Shown: positions 37,373-46,403 of the stretch, in pieces
Numbering within the stretch: position 1 is the stretch's first letter
How the letters are laid out: every line of letters begins with the position of its first letter
From: Bog-473 sp963737745
GTDB lineage: Bacteria > Actinomycetota > Acidimicrobiia > Acidimicrobiales > RAAP-2
Assembly: GCA_963737745.1 (NCBI GenBank)
Contig: CAVTTR010000002.1
Coordinates: forward strand, 1 to 64,000
Length of the DNA stretch: 64,000 nucleotides
Direction: 5' to 3'
The notes under the pieces: model-generated
Seen by the model: the letters and a program-made list of their open reading frames with translations, nothing else
Databases searched by the model: none
What the model was told of the DNA's origin: nothing
Translations under genes and position numbers: made by a program

Positions 37373-38054
37373 ATGGAACTGAAGAATGACTTTCACGTTT
37401 CAGTGCCGATCGATGTCGCATGGTCGGTACTCACCGACCTCGAGCGTGTCGCACCGTGCATGCCGGGTGCCGAACTACAAGAGGTGGAAGGCGATGAGTA
37501 CCGGGGGATTGTAAAAGTGAAGGTGGGCCCGATCTCAGCGCAGTACAAAGGGAGTGCTCGATTTATCGAGAAGGACGACAATCAGCATCGAGCAGTGCTG
37601 TTGGCCGAGGGACGTGACACACGTGGCCAAGGCAACGCCTCGGCCACGGTGACTGCCATAGCCAGCCCCGACGAGGGCGGCACCACCGTCTCCATCGTCA
37701 CCGAGCTCACGATCACCGGGAAGGTGGCCCAGTTCGGCCGCAGCGTCATGGGCGACGTCAGCGCCAAAATGCTGGGGGAATTCGCCGACAGGCTCGAGGC
37801 CAACGTCTTGTCCCAGGGTCCTGCGCGCGAGCACGAAGGAACCGGCGACCGGACCCTCGGGGGAGATTGAGGGGACCGCCGCAGAATCAGATTCCCCGTC
37901 GGTCCGGACCATCCATTCGGCACCGGCCGAACCGGTCGATCTTCTCGGCACGGCCGGACCCTCCGTCCTGAAACGGCTGCTACCGCTCGCGGGCGCGGTG
38001 AGTCTCATGTTGTTGTTGTGGTGGTCACGCCGGCGGCGAGCGTCGCGGGATTAA
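37373..38054 (+). CDS. coxG: CoxG-like SRPBCC protein with C-terminal membrane anchor, one frameshift
   Basis: The SRPBCC lipid/ligand-binding domain (FHVSVPIDVAWSVLTDLERV; APCMPGAEL; GRSVMGDVSAKMLGEFADRL) is that of CoxG, which recruits aerobic CO-dehydrogenase-type enzymes to the membrane. The annotated frame stops at 37868, but the neighbouring frame past the GGGGG at 37859-37863 continues with EPVDLLGTAGPSVLKRLLPL and a hydrophobic end AGAVSLMLLLWWSRRRRASR, ending at 38054. I take this as one gene with a homopolymer error. The coxMSL-like genes are 1.7 kb away on the other strand. Confidence 0.75.
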
Positions 38055-38062
38055 TCCTTCAC

Positions 38063-38092
38063 GTCCCGGATCGACGGGACCTTCGATTTGTT
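38063..38092. terminator. Terminator between coxG and MFS genes
   Basis: Hairpin GTCCCG/CGGGAC with a six-base loop (38063-38080), followed by a T-rich stretch (cttcgatttgtt). It lies between two convergent genes and probably ends the plus-strand transcript. Confidence 0.5.
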
Positions 38093-38096
38093 CCCC

Positions 38097-39575
38097 CTAG
38101 AGCTCCAAGGACTCAATAACTTCGACAACATTCGGACTCGGTGTCGGGTCCACCTGTGGCGCACGGGATTGACGGCGCTCCAGGACGAGCAGGTAGATCG
38201 CCGCGAACATAGCGAGCGCGCTTATAGCGAGCAGCCATCCAAATGTTGTCCCAAAAGCCTTCGCCTGCCCTGAAAGCGACGAGCCGGCACGGACTAAGTA
38301 AAACTGCAAAAGTGAGAGCAAAATGGCCGTACTCACGGACGATCCCACGCGCTGGATGATGTTCTGTTGTGGTGTGGCGTCGTTAATGAGTCGCTGAGGC
38401 ACTGCCCGGTATCCGGCCGTCACGGCTGGCGTGATCGTCAGTCCAATCCCAAACCCTTGCAGTGCCAGCACGATGCTGATGACGACGAAGGAGGTATGGC
38501 TCCCTAGCAGCACGAAAGGAGCGCTGAGCAATAGCGTCACGGCTACACCGATCGCGGTCGTTGCTCCGGGACCCAACCTCTCCATCAAGCGGCGGGACGC
38601 CCACGTGCCCAAGGTGGCACCCACGCCTCGCGGTGCGACAAGCAACCCGGTATTGAGCGTGCTGAGGTGGCGAACGGTCTGGTAGTAGAGGGGCATCATG
38701 ATGGCCGCCCCGCCCAAGACTGAACTGAGCAAGAAGGTCGTAAGAGACGCTGCGGCGAAGATCTTGTTCGTGTAGAGCCGCATGTTGAGGAGCGGATGTG
38801 CGATTCGCAGAGCCCGCAGGACGAACACAGCCACCAAAATGACCCCACCCACCACGGGGATGCAAATATCGGTGAGTCCACTGCCTGAAGATCCAACCTG
38901 CGACAACCCGTAGGTCAAGGCAACCAACCCTCCGGCGACCAGGCCGAGGCCAGCCACGTCAAACGGTCCCGCTTCCTCTGGAGGTTCGGTCGGAAGTAGG
39001 CGTACTCCCCTGACCAATGCGAAGATACCGATCGGTACGTTGATGAAGAAGATCCAACGCCAACTGGCACTCGAAATCAGAAGCCCGCCCAGGGTTGGAC
39101 CAAACACTGGGGCGAGGATGGTGGGAACGCCGTAGGCGGCCATCACCCGAGGAAGGTTGGCCGGGCCCGCCGCCTTGACCAAGATCATCTGGCCGACCGG
39201 CACGATGGCTCCGCCGCCTACTCCTTGGATGACGCGAAAAAGGATGAGCTCCCAAGGCGAACGGGCGAGACCGCACATGGCGGAGCCCAGGGTGAACACG
39301 GTCATGGACAGAAGGAACAGTCGCTTCGGGCCGATGCGACGTGCCGCCCAGCCTGTGAGCGGAATCATCGCCGCAATGGAAAGGATGTAGCCGGTGATCA
39401 CCCACTGGACGCCCCGTAAGGTGGTGTGCAGATCTCGGCGCAAAGATTCGAGCGCAATGTTGACGATCGTGGTATCGAGGATCGTCATGAAGCCGCCGAG
39501 GATGACGATGGTAAGGATTCCCTTCGTGGCTCGGTCCAGCCCGGGATTCACGACCGGTTGATCAGCCACTGTCAT
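38097..39575 (-). CDS. MFS exporter, DHA2 (EmrB/QacA) family
   Basis: About 492 residues with 14 predicted membrane segments. Motifs: FMTILDTTIVNIALESL near the N-terminus, GWAARRIGPKRLFL (loop 2-3), and RVIQGVGGGAIVPVGQMILV (motif C of drug exporters). It exports hydrophobic compounds with protons. Start ATG 39575, where the family begins. It follows coxL on the same strand with a 177-base gap, so it may be transcribed with the cox operon. Confidence 0.88.
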   Translation of the reverse strand: MTVADQPVVNPGLDRATKGILTIVILGGFMTILDTTIVNIALESLRRDLHTTLRGVQWVITGYILSIAAMIPLTGWAARRIGPKRLFLLSMTVFTLGSAMCGLARSPWELILFRVIQGVGGGAIVPVGQMILVKAAGPANLPRVMAAYGVPTILAPVFGPTLGGLLISSASWRWIFFINVPIGIFALVRGVRLLPTEPPEEAGPFDVAGLGLVAGGLVALTYGLSQVGSSGSGLTDICIPVVGGVILVAVFVLRALRIAHPLLNMRLYTNKIFAAASLTTFLLSSVLGGAAIMMPLYYQTVRHLSTLNTGLLVAPRGVGATLGTWASRRLMERLGPGATTAIGVAVTLLLSAPFVLLGSHTSFVVISIVLALQGFGIGLTITPAVTAGYRAVPQRLINDATPQQNIIQRVGSSVSTAILLSLLQFYLVRAGSSLSGQAKAFGTTFGWLLAISALAMFAAIYLLVLERRQSRAPQVDPTPSPNVVEVIESLEL

Positions 39576-39752
39576 TGATCTCACCCCTATCTCGGCGTTT
39601 GAGTGGCCTCGGTGGAGCCCACGGCGTGGGGTGCGATACCAGGGTGCGGGTCGTGACCGTCGAGGAGCTGGGGCTCTGTTGCCATCCTCGAAGTACATCG
39701 GCCCTTGCGAATGGACCAATGGCCATCTGCCGATTCCACCCTCTGCATCTGT

Positions 39753-42101
39753 TCATTCCTCGGTGGGAATGGTCCCGATGAGCTCCAGAATTCGGCATGG
39801 GGGGAGGTGCTGCTCGGTGATCCGGACGCCCATGGGCGAGAGTGCGTCCTCAATGGCGTTGCAGAGGGTGGGGGGAGCAACGATCATTCCTCCTTCGCCC
39901 ACCCCCCGGAAGTTGACGTCCGCGTCGAGCGGGACGGTCTCGAGATGTTCGATCTCGATTCGGGGGATCTCGGACGCCGTGGGGAGGAGATAGTCCATGA
40001 AGGTGCCCGAGAGGAACTGCCCACTCTCGGGGTCGTACGCCGAGCGTTCGAGGAAGACTGCACCGATTCCCTGCGCGACACCACCTCTCACCTGGCCTTC
40101 TACGATCGCCGGATTGATCAGGACGCCGCAGTCTTCAACCACCGCGTAGCGCTCGACTCGTACCTGCCCGGTTTCCACATCAACCTCGACGATGGCAGCG
40201 TGGGTACCACCCGACCAGCCGCCTTCGCCGCCGTCGTAGTTCGTGGCGACCTCGAGGTCGCCGGCGAGTTCGGGCGGCACGCGCCCCGGCTCGCGAACGG
40301 CCGCGGCAATCTCTCCGAGGGAGAGAGCCAGAGCCGGTACTCCCTTGACCGACACCGCACCGCCAGAGAGATCCATGTCCTCGGGACTCGCCTCAAGGAG
40401 GTGCGCGGCCACATCGAATACCTTGGTCCGCAAGGCGCGGGCGCCGTGCAGTGCGACCCCGCCGGCCATCGTCGCTGACCGGCTCCCGCCCGTTCCCATC
40501 CCCCCCGGCACGAGGTCGGTGTCGCCGACGACGACTCGTACCTGATCGAACGGTACCCCGAACTCGTCCGCGGCAATCTGGGCCAGGGTGGTTTGATGAC
40601 TCTGGCCGTGCGGCATCTGTGCGGTGAAGACGGTCACGATGCCGTCGTCCTCGAGCCGGAGTCGCATCTGCTCGAAGCCGACGGCCGCGGCCCCTGGCCC
40701 CCCCCGTGGGCCGGGGGCCGCTTCGATGTACGTGGCCATTCCGAGCCCTAGGTAGCGCCCCTGGGCGCGGGCTTCGGCCTGTCGGAGGCGGAACGCCTCA
40801 ATATCAACCAGAGCGGCCATACTTTCGAGCGATTCGCGAGCCGTGACGCCGGCCAGGCTGCGACCGGTAAGCATGTGGAGAGGGGGTTCGCCGCGCGTCA
40901 CCACGTTGCGGAGCCGCACCTCGATGGGCTCCATTCCAAGTTCCTTGGCGATCATGTCGATCACCCGCTCCCGTACCCACGTCTCGGAGGCCCACGGGCC
41001 GCGATAAGCGACGTAGCAGGCCTTATTGGTCATCACCACGGTGGACTCGAACGACAGCGCGCCGACCTTGTACGGTCCGGGGATCATTCCCTGGATCATC
41101 TGGGGCAGCATTCCCCCTATGCCAGGGTAGGCGCCGATGTCGATGATCATCTTCACTCGCAGCCCGAGGATGTCACCTTGATCCGAGTACGCCACTTCAA
41201 CCTCGAAGCTCTCGTCTCGGGCCTGACCCGACGCCGTCAGATTTTCGCTTCGGTCCTCAATCCACCGAATCGGCCGGCCGAGCAAGCGGGAGCCGGCGGC
41301 GCAGGCGATCTCTTCTCGTGACGCGCCCCACTTGAGCCCGAACGACCCGCCGATGTCACCGGCCAGGACTCTCACTTTTTCCAGCGGCATGCCGAGCTGA
41401 GCCGCGAACCCCTCGCGGGCGAGGTGGACGCCCTGGTTGGCTGAGTAGATAGTGATCTCTTCGGATTCGGGGTCGAAGCTGCACACGGCTCCCCGACATT
41501 CCAGGGGCACGTTCTGGTGGCGGTGTTGGCGCAGCTCGACCCGCAGGACACGGTCGGCTTTGGCGAAGGCGCCCTCCACGTCACCGAAGATGACGGCTGG
41601 ATTGTGGATCAGTACGTTGCTGCCCAAGTCCTCGAAGATGGGCGGGCTTTCTGGGTCGAGTGCCTGGTCCTGGCTGATCACCGCCGGTAAATCGTCATAC
41701 TCCACTTCCACCAATTCGGCCGCATCTTCGGCGATGTATCGGCTCTCGGCCACGATAAGTACGACGGGATCTCCGACCAAGCGAACCTTGTCGGTGGCCA
41801 AAAGGCTGAACGAGGGCACGGGCAGTCCGCCCATGAACATCGCTGCGTTACCCGGGCCGCGGACGGTAAGCTCGTCCAGGTCACTGCCGGTCATCACCGC
41901 ATAGACACCTGGCAGGTCGAGGGCACCGGTGACGTCGATGTTCGTGATGCGGGCGTGGGCAAACGGGCTGCGCACGAAGGCGGCGTGGAGCAGGCCCGGA
42001 AGCCGAACATCGTCGACGTACTGACCACTTCCCGTCAGGATGCGGGGATCCTCTGTTCGCTTGACGCTCGCTCCCGTGAACCGTTCGGCGATGTTCTGCA
42101 C
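39753..42101 (-). CDS. Molybdenum hydroxylase large subunit (CoxL/XdhA-like)
   Basis: 782 residues, intact. It binds molybdopterin-cytosine dinucleotide and holds the catalytic site (family of CO dehydrogenase and xanthine dehydrogenase). Motifs: GGSFGLKWGASREEIACA, the active-site loop AYRGPW, and the catalytic glutamate in FRGVGEGGMIV. The loop matches neither AYXCSFR of form I CO dehydrogenase nor AYRGAGR of form II, so the substrate is probably not CO. The gene order M-S-L is that of form I clusters. The stop is 18 bases past the small-subunit gene. Confidence 0.88.
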   Translation of the reverse strand: MQNIAERFTGASVKRTEDPRILTGSGQYVDDVRLPGLLHAAFVRSPFAHARITNIDVTGALDLPGVYAVMTGSDLDELTVRGPGNAAMFMGGLPVPSFSLLATDKVRLVGDPVVLIVAESRYIAEDAAELVEVEYDDLPAVISQDQALDPESPPIFEDLGSNVLIHNPAVIFGDVEGAFAKADRVLRVELRQHRHQNVPLECRGAVCSFDPESEEITIYSANQGVHLAREGFAAQLGMPLEKVRVLAGDIGGSFGLKWGASREEIACAAGSRLLGRPIRWIEDRSENLTASGQARDESFEVEVAYSDQGDILGLRVKMIIDIGAYPGIGGMLPQMIQGMIPGPYKVGALSFESTVVMTNKACYVAYRGPWASETWVRERVIDMIAKELGMEPIEVRLRNVVTRGEPPLHMLTGRSLAGVTARESLESMAALVDIEAFRLRQAEARAQGRYLGLGMATYIEAAPGPRGGPGAAAVGFEQMRLRLEDDGIVTVFTAQMPHGQSHQTTLAQIAADEFGVPFDQVRVVVGDTDLVPGGMGTGGSRSATMAGGVALHGARALRTKVFDVAAHLLEASPEDMDLSGGAVSVKGVPALALSLGEIAAAVREPGRVPPELAGDLEVATNYDGGEGGWSGGTHAAIVEVDVETGQVRVERYAVVEDCGVLINPAIVEGQVRGGVAQGIGAVFLERSAYDPESGQFLSGTFMDYLLPTASEIPRIEIEHLETVPLDADVNFRGVGEGGMIVAPPTLCNAIEDALSPMGVRITEQHLPPCRILELIGTIPTEE

Positions 42102-42118
42102 GAGTCGCTCCTGCCTCG

Positions 42119-42613
42119 CTAGTGCTGCGGCTCGGAGGAAGAACCATCACGGGCGGCTGCTCGTAGCACCCCGTTGACGATGCTCTCGTACCCCGTGCAG
42201 CGGCAAAGATTGCCGGACAATGTCTCGCGAATCTCCGCCTCGTCCGGGTGTCGGGTTCTCGGCCAGAAGGGCAGTGATCGTGCATGAGGAATCCAGGCGT
42301 GCAAAAGCCACACTGAAATCCATGGGACTCCCACATCGCTTGCTGGAGAGGGTTCATTTCGCCGTTGTCGCCAGGCCTTCGATCGTGACGACGTCACCCT
42401 TCGCGTGCTTGGACTGCGAGCATGAGGCAGGACCGGGCTGGTTCGCCGTCGAACAGGATCGTACAGGCGCCGCAGACGCCGTGTTCGCAACCCAGATGGG
42501 TACCGGTGAGCCCGAGGTCCTCTCGGAAGAAGTCGGCCAGACGTGCGGCGGGGCTCGACTGAGCCCTGGCATGCTGTCCCGTTGACGGTGAGTTCGATGT
42601 CGAAGGTGTTCAT
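42119..42613 (-). CDS. Molybdenum hydroxylase 2Fe-2S small subunit (CoxS-like), frameshifted
   Basis: The two [2Fe-2S] clusters are recognisable through several frames: CEHGVCGACTILFDGEPARS for the plant-type cluster, QCGFCTPGF and GNLCRCTGYESIVNGVL for the second. The start is ATG 42613 (MNTFDIELTVNG), overlapping the medium-subunit stop (ATGA). At least three single-base changes between 42270 and 42560 break the frame. The large subunit beside it is intact, so sequence error is more likely than decay. Confidence 0.75.
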   Translation of the reverse strand: MNTFDIELTVNGTACQGSVEPRRTSGRLLPRGPRAHRYPSGLRTRRLRRLYDPVRRRTSPVLPHARSPSTRRVTSSRSKAWRQRRNEPSPASDVGVPWISVWLLHAWIPHARSLPFWPRTRHPDEAEIRETLSGNLCRCTGYESIVNGVLRAAARDGSSSEPQH

Positions 42614-43487
42614 GCCACCTCTTGCGCTCGTTGGGCGGCAACCCGGAGTGTCCGCTTCATGAGCACGGTGGCCACATGGCGGCGATACGCAGAGGAACCG
42701 TGCAGATCCGCCGGAGGCGACAGAGACTTGGCCGCTTCTTCGGCCGCCGCCACGAAGGCCTCGTCGGTCGGCTCGGCACCTTGCAGGATCGCCTCGGCCT
42801 CGGTGGCGCGCACCGGTACGTCGCTGACACCCGTCAGGGCGATCCGGGCGTCGGAGATCTTCCCGTCCTCGAGGCGAACCATCGCCGCCGACGCCGACCA
42901 TGGCGAAGTCGCCGTGCCGGCGGGCTACCTCCTCGATGGCGCTGCCGGCGTGCGGCGCCGAACGCGGTATCCGGACCTCGGTCAGGATCTCGTCGGGTTT
43001 CAGCGCTGTCGTGAAGAATCCGCTGAAGAAGTCAATTGCCTTGAATGGTGCGTGTGCCCCGGTCGCTACTCTGCGCCACCATCTCCGCGTTGAGCAGCCG
43101 CGCCACCGCCGGCAATTCTGCCGCTGGGTCGGCGTGGGACAAGCTGCCCCCAAACGTACCTCGACTCCGGATGGCGGCGTGGCCGATGAGGGGCAGCGCG
43201 TGGGTCAGAAGCGGGATGTGCCGGCGGACCTCGTCATGTCGTTCGACCGCGAGTTCCCTCACCATGGCGCCGATGACCAAGCCGTCCCCCTCGACGCGGA
43301 TTGCCGCGAGCTCGCTGATCCAAGACAGGTCGATCAGGTGAGAGGGTCGGGCCAACCTGAAAGACAACATCGGGATGAGGCTCTGCCCACCCGCTAGGGG
43401 ACGCGCATCCTCCCCGTGTTCCCGCAGAAGTTCCAACGCCTCATCCAACGTCGTCGGCGCGCTGTAGTCAAACGGCGGAGGCTTCAC
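42610..43487 (-). CDS. Molybdenum hydroxylase FAD subunit (CoxM-like), two frameshifts
   Basis: It carries FAD between the iron-sulfur centres and the electron acceptor. FAD motifs AGGQSLIPMLSFRLARP and TFGGSLSHADPAAELP are intact in the first frame; after about 43060 the sequence continues in a second frame (FFTTALKPDEILTEVRIP), and after about 42890 in a third (KISDARIALTGVSDVPVRAT) to TGA at 42610-42612. About 292 residues when restored, as expected. Confidence 0.8.
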
Positions 43488-43514
43488 GGTTGCCAGTTCA
43501 CGTTTTGGACGAAA

Positions 43515-44714
43515 CTATGCGCACATCGCCTTGCCGCCGTTGAGAAGCGAAGTGTGCCCGTTAGATTGTCGGCTCTCGAACCAACAGTTAAGCACGAGGG
43601 TCTTGCCGCGCTTGTAGGTAATCGCCGGAGCGAGACCTCCGAGCGTGTCGCCCTTTAGTGCGTAGAGTCCTTTGAACACCAATGCTGGCGTGACGTTCTC
43701 GCCCGACGTGAGATGCGCGGCGACGAGAGCGTCGTGCAGCAGGAGCCCGCCTTCGTAAGTGCTGATTTGTACCTCGGAGTCAAGGTTAGGGTTGCTGAGT
43801 ACACCCGGGTAGTACTTGTTCACGGTGGCGCGCCAGAGCCTGATGGCGGGGCTTGAGAGGTCAAAGGGTGGCACGCTCGGGCTGGACATGTACGCGTTTT
43901 TCGCAATGGCGGGTGAAATGCCGTTCCAGTTCTCAGCGCTCACGAAGTAAGCGGGCTTGTATTTCTCGAGGCTGCAAGACGCTGCCACCCCTTCGACGTT
44001 TGCCGGGGCCCCGGCTCCGTCGATGAGCCCGGTGGCGCCGGCCTGCTCAGCGCCGATACATTCGGCCTCGTAGTTCGTCTGTGTAAGTGAGGTCGCAGCC
44101 GAATAGACGAGCTTGATTCCCTTTTTGCTTGCGGCGGCTTCGAGGCCTGCAGTCGTGAGCCCTGTGCTCGCAGCCGTTGTCTCGTAGATGTATGCCAGCT
44201 TCGTTACGTGCGCAGCCTTGGCGAGATCAATGTCCTCCGTGGCACTGAGACTGGCTCCAGCCAAGGTGTTTGTGGTGCCGAAGACGTCAGTATTCTGCGG
44301 TAGGCCGGCGATGCCATACGCTTCACCGACTACCGGGATGTGCGCCGCCGCAAGCACGGGAAGCACCGCCTCTTGAACGATTGACGAGACCATCACCGCC
44401 GCCACCTTGTCGGATACCAACTTCATCGTCTCGGTGATAGAGGTCGCCGGTGTGCTTTGATCGTTGACCTCAATGAGGTCGAGGTGGTGGCCGGCGATGC
44501 CACCAGCAGCATTGGTCGCTTTGGCCCACGCCAGATAGCCATCGGTGACCTGCACGAAGGCGGTCCCCGCCGGCCCGCTGCAGCTGCACACCACGCCGAT
44601 CTTGATAGGGGAGGCTGCGGCGGAGGCGGCTGGCGAATTCGCCACGCTCGCCAGCCCCATGAAAACGGTGGAAAGAGCCAGCCCCGCCGTAAAAAACCTT
44701 GCTCGAGTGTTCAT
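43515..44714 (-). CDS. Periplasmic-binding protein (branched-chain amino acid/amide type)
   Basis: 399 residues, intact. A signal peptide (FFTAGLALSTVFMGLASVAN, cleavage after ASA) leads into a type I binding fold (IKIGVVCSCSGPAG, AAGGIAGHHLDLIEVNDQST). The family captures small ligands for ABC import, but no permease or ATPase gene is in the window. It ends 28 bases before coxM-like on the same strand, so it may be co-transcribed and may bind the substrate of the hydroxylase. Confidence 0.85.
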   Translation of the reverse strand: MNTRARFFTAGLALSTVFMGLASVANSPAASAAASPIKIGVVCSCSGPAGTAFVQVTDGYLAWAKATNAAGGIAGHHLDLIEVNDQSTPATSITETMKLVSDKVAAVMVSSIVQEAVLPVLAAAHIPVVGEAYGIAGLPQNTDVFGTTNTLAGASLSATEDIDLAKAAHVTKLAYIYETTAASTGLTTAGLEAAASKKGIKLVYSAATSLTQTNYEAECIGAEQAGATGLIDGAGAPANVEGVAASCSLEKYKPAYFVSAENWNGISPAIAKNAYMSSPSVPPFDLSSPAIRLWRATVNKYYPGVLSNPNLDSEVQISTYEGGLLLHDALVAAHLTSGENVTPALVFKGLYALKGDTLGGLAPAITYKRGKTLVLNCWFESRQSNGHTSLLNGGKAMCA

Positions 44715-45101
44715 TCTCTACCCCCCAGGGCCATAACCCGCCACGATGACCGAAACTGCCATTTTCAGGAATTCGGATTACCGATTACAGATTTGGAGGA
44801 TAGCACGAAGGATTCGCGTTTTCCTGGTTGCCGAGTAGCGCACTCGAGATGGCGGGCCAGCCTCGGCGTTCGCCTGAAGATCGAGACTCGAGGCCGAACC
44901 AAGCGCGACGGCAAGAGATCCGTTCATCATTCCCACGGTCCGAATGTGCACGCCGAGATCGTCGGTCTTGGGTATTCCTCTCAAATGAGTTCGCTAGGGG
45001 GCGTGGCTGACATTGCTAGCGTGGGTCCGTCTGACCACTTACTCGGTGCGGGGATTCGATCGCATGCGGTGGTTCGGGCCAAATAGCGGCGCGACGAGTG
45101 A
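44715..45101. other. Divergent intergenic region, binding protein / TetR
   Basis: About 390 bases between two divergent genes. It should hold both promoters. No clear palindrome or -10/-35 pair stands out; ORFs here lack domains. Confidence 0.35.
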
Positions 45102-45971
45102 GTGGCAAAGGAGCAGCGCCGTACACAGAACCTGCTGCGGGAAGGGATAATTGATTTGACACCAGTCCGATCCGGTCAACGGGGGCAGCGAGGACGGGCC
45201 GTGGCCGTCGAAGCGACGGTCAGTAGCGATGGACCGCCCCCGCCGTGGCAGCAGCGCGTCATCGACCGATCGCTCGGTAGCGCGGCCCGGCGGTCGATCG
45301 GGCGTAGTGCCGATTTGATCTTTGCCGCAGCGACCCTGCTGGAAGAGCGTGGCGGAGATAGCTTCACCGTGCAAGAGGTCGCCAACACGGCCAAGCAGTC
45401 TGTACGAAACCTTTATTTGCACTTCGAAGGGAAGGACGACCTACTTCTGGCTGTATTCGAAGAGGCGACTCGCGCCTTTGCGAGGCTCGTCGTGGAGGCA
45501 GTTGAGGAGCACGAGAAACCATTGGAACGACTCGCCGCGGCGGTGTACTTCGCGGCCAGGTTTTCGGAACGGGCCACCCGTGGAGTTAGCGTCGGCATGG
45601 CGAGGCTGAAGACAAAGCTGATGGAAGTAGCGCCCGACCAGCTTGCCGTGGCTCAAGCACCGATGACGACGCTCTTTGCGCTCCTGCTCCAAGAGGCGGC
45701 CGACGCAGGCGAGATTTCATTGCCTGATCGAGATGCAACGACATACATGATACTGACCCTCATCAACGCCCGCGGCTTGGGCCATTCGCTCGGCAAGGAA
45801 TTTCAACTGGATGTGCCGAGTGTCGCCAGCCTTGTCGAGTTCTCTATCAATGGCGCACACGGAAGGCTCCCGGACCATTGGGACAAGCGTTTCGAGGAGC
45901 AGTGGGCGGGTATGCCTGCTCGATATTCGATTGGTGAGCATCTGAAGGTGGCGGAACCGGCGGTGGAGTAG
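45102..45971 (+). CDS. TetR-family regulator
   Basis: The helix-turn-helix (FTVQEVANTAKQSVRNLYLH) lies near residues 87-106, unusually far from the start because of about 60 extra basic residues. An internal GTG near residue 34 is an equally good start. The ligand domain has no recognisable specificity. It is divergent from the hydroxylase operon and upstream of the P450 operon, so it could control either; the palindrome at 46350 is a candidate site. Confidence 0.85.
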   Translation: MAKEQRRTQNLLREGIIDLTPVRSGQRGQRGRAVAVEATVSSDGPPPPWQQRVIDRSLGSAARRSIGRSADLIFAAATLLEERGGDSFTVQEVANTAKQSVRNLYLHFEGKDDLLLAVFEEATRAFARLVVEAVEEHEKPLERLAAAVYFAARFSERATRGVSVGMARLKTKLMEVAPDQLAVAQAPMTTLFALLLQEAADAGEISLPDRDATTYMILTLINARGLGHSLGKEFQLDVPSVASLVEFSINGAHGRLPDHWDKRFEEQWAGMPARYSIGEHLKVAEPAVE

Positions 45972-46349
45972 AGGGGCGCAGCTTCGCGGACTTCCGCGTC
46001 CAAAGTCTCACCGCAGGCACCACGAAGATGCAGGCACCACGAAGATATTGTCGGTGATGCGGATGAGCTCTTGGATCTGAAGCGCTCAGCGGACGTCCGA
46101 TCCTGTGCCTCGCCGGGCTCCCTCGAACCTCATTTTGGAATTCTTGTGTCGCAACTGTGACATCCGAGGCCGGAATGTCACGAGGCATGACCTGAGGAAT
46201 TTAAGGGCTCCGCAGCCGACGACCATCGGCACTGATCATCTCAGCAGAGATACGGAGACGCGCGCTCGCAATGAGCCAACGCCTTCCACGGCAGCGGAAT
46301 GGAACGCTGCTCGGATCTCAGGGGCCCCACCAGTTTCACGGGTTGAAAC
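45972..46349. other. Interval upstream of the P450 operon
   Basis: It contains a perfect 17-base tandem repeat (annotated separately) and no convincing gene. The promoter of the P450 operon should lie at its right end. Confidence 0.35.
46013..46046. repeat. Perfect 17-bp tandem duplication
   Basis: gcaggcaccacgaagat occurs at 46013-46029 and again at 46030-46046 without a gap. It is probably a replication slip. No role is evident. Confidence 0.85.
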
Positions 46350-46374
46350 GGGACTTTCAATATTGTAAAGTCCC
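46350..46374. promoter_or_regulatory. Operator-like palindrome before the P450 gene
   Basis: Inverted arms GGGACTTT (46350-46357) and AAAGTCCC (46367-46374) around a nine-base centre that itself contains CAATATTG. It ends 29 bases before the P450 start. Size and symmetry fit a TetR-family operator overlapping the promoter; the TetR at 45102 or 51311 is the likely binder. Confidence 0.6.
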
Positions 46375-46403
46375 ATTGGCATATAACGAATACGAGGAGA
46401 ACC

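Noticed and set aside
39753..43487. Calling the operon aerobic CO dehydrogenase.
   Set aside because: The active-site loop AYRGPW does not match the form I or form II CO dehydrogenase loop.
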